DNA from: Bacillota bacterium | GTDB taxonomy: Bacteria > Bacillota > Sulfobacillia > DUMF01 | NCBI GenBank assembly: GCA_012840015.1 | Contig: DUMF01000020.1 | Span: 1-64,000 of the forward strand | Length of the DNA stretch: 64,000 bases | Direction: 5' to 3' | Shown here: one piece after another, positions 63,696 through 64,000 of the stretch | Numbering within the stretch: the first letter of the stretch is position 1 | How the letters are laid out: each line of letters starts with the position of its first letter | Position numbers and translations under genes: made by a program | The notes under the pieces: model-generated | Database searches by the model: none | What the model saw: only the letters and a program-made list of their open reading frames with translations | Told to the model about the DNA's origin: nothing

Positions 63696-64000
63696 TCATT
63701 TCATGGTGTCCACCAGAGAGGGTCGTACTGCTCTGTGCCACCTGGACCAATCCAGGTGGGCCTGCGCGTCCTTGAGCGCCTTTCGAGTATCGGCCGTAAG
63801 CTTCTCTGCTTCCGCGATGCAAACGCGGTCTATTTGATTGATCTGCACCAGCAATATCCGCGCTGCAGGATCCGCCTGGAACCGGTGGCCCGAGTGCAGC
63901 TTCAAAGCAGCGTCGATTTCTCTCTGCAGGCTCTCCCTCTGCATGGTAAGCGATTCAAAGCCTTCCGCATCCCCGGCCCTGACTGCCCTGAGCTGCCCCT
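63696..64000 (-). CDS. FliT-like flagellar protein, C-terminal part, cut by window edge
   Basis: The frame is open to the window edge and ends at 63696. The visible 100 residues are almost wholly alpha-helical: QLRAVRAGDAEGFESLTMQR, then ESLQREIDAAL, LLVQINQIDRVCIAEAEKL and a Trp/Arg-rich tail. The pattern (repeated helix with E-x-L-x-x-x-R-x-x-L-x-x-x-I) recalls FliT/FlgN-type flagellar export chaperones. In many Clostridia fliD-fliS-fliT lies just upstream of secA-prfB, as here. Identity tentative. Confidence 0.55.
   Translation of the reverse strand, partial: GQLRAVRAGDAEGFESLTMQRESLQREIDAALKLHSGHRFQADPAARILLVQINQIDRVCIAEAEKLTADTRKALKDAQAHLDWSRWHRAVRPSLVDTMK

Noticed and set aside
1-64000. 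CRISPR arrays, tRNA or rRNA genes, prophage
   Set aside because: No regular direct repeats with spacers, no cloverleaf or rRNA-like stretches, no phage structural genes were seen by eye.

Overview
The window reads as part of the chromosome of a Gram-positive, probably anaerobic member of the Bacillota with moderately high GC. The clues are a cdaA-cdaR-glmM-glmS run with a glmS ribozyme, whiA-yvcK-rapZ, a MinJ-like PDZ protein, ftsEX with a LytM peptidase, CsaB (SLH-type cell-wall pyruvylation), DUF4330, a prfB programmed frameshift, and very frequent TTG and GTG starts behind strong Shine-Dalgarno (SD) sequences. No tRNA, rRNA, CRISPR array or intact insertion sequence was seen. Products are assigned by reading motifs, not by database search.

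Layout. 0-3.5 kb: the end of a two-component system (PhoP/PhoR-like regulator and a truncated kinase), a polysaccharide-deacetylase-like protein and a divergent nitrilase. 3.5-8.3 kb: a five-gene branched-chain amino-acid type ABC importer with an attenuator-like hairpin behind the binding protein. 8.3-14.6 kb: the c-di-AMP / glucosamine operon, with a self-cleaving glmS ribozyme between glmM and glmS. 14.6-24.5 kb: uvrC, uvrA, uvrB, a YibQ-like deacetylase, a MinJ-like protein and ctpA. 24.6-25.7 kb: a pair of half-size ChrA transporters. 25.7-29.1 kb: whiA, yvcK, rapZ and a PHP phosphoesterase.

29.1-36.6 kb is an accessory catabolic cluster. From its RpiR regulator it runs through an enolase-superfamily epimerase, a secondary transporter, an omega-amidase-like nitrilase, a class A beta-lactamase-fold protein carrying an inserted zinc ribbon, an M20 amidohydrolase and an FMN-dependent oxidase. 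I infer scavenging of peptides or modified amino acids. 36.7-37.6 kb is a multiply broken lipoprotein gene. 37.7-40.5 kb is pstSCA behind a PhoP-box array, without pstB or phoU. 40.6-41.3 kb is a SIMPL protein. 41.4-44.7 kb is a Flox/Flx-type NAD(P)H module (four genes) without neighbouring hdr genes.

44.8-47.5 kb is ftsE-ftsX-peptidase. 47.6-50.1 kb is a split transketolase and a TagA/WecG glycosyltransferase. 50.2-55.2 kb is a rightward cell-wall polymer cluster (two glycosyltransferases, DUF4330, an O-antigen-ligase-like protein, CsaB). 55.2-59.0 kb is prfB and secA. 59.1-61.5 kb is an SLH-like polysaccharide deacetylase and an ATP-grasp enzyme. 61.5-62.6 kb is decayed sequence. 62.6-64 kb holds marR, a cold-shock gene with textbook promoter and terminator, a cluster of DnaA-box-like 9-mers, and the 3' end of a FliT-like flagellar gene.
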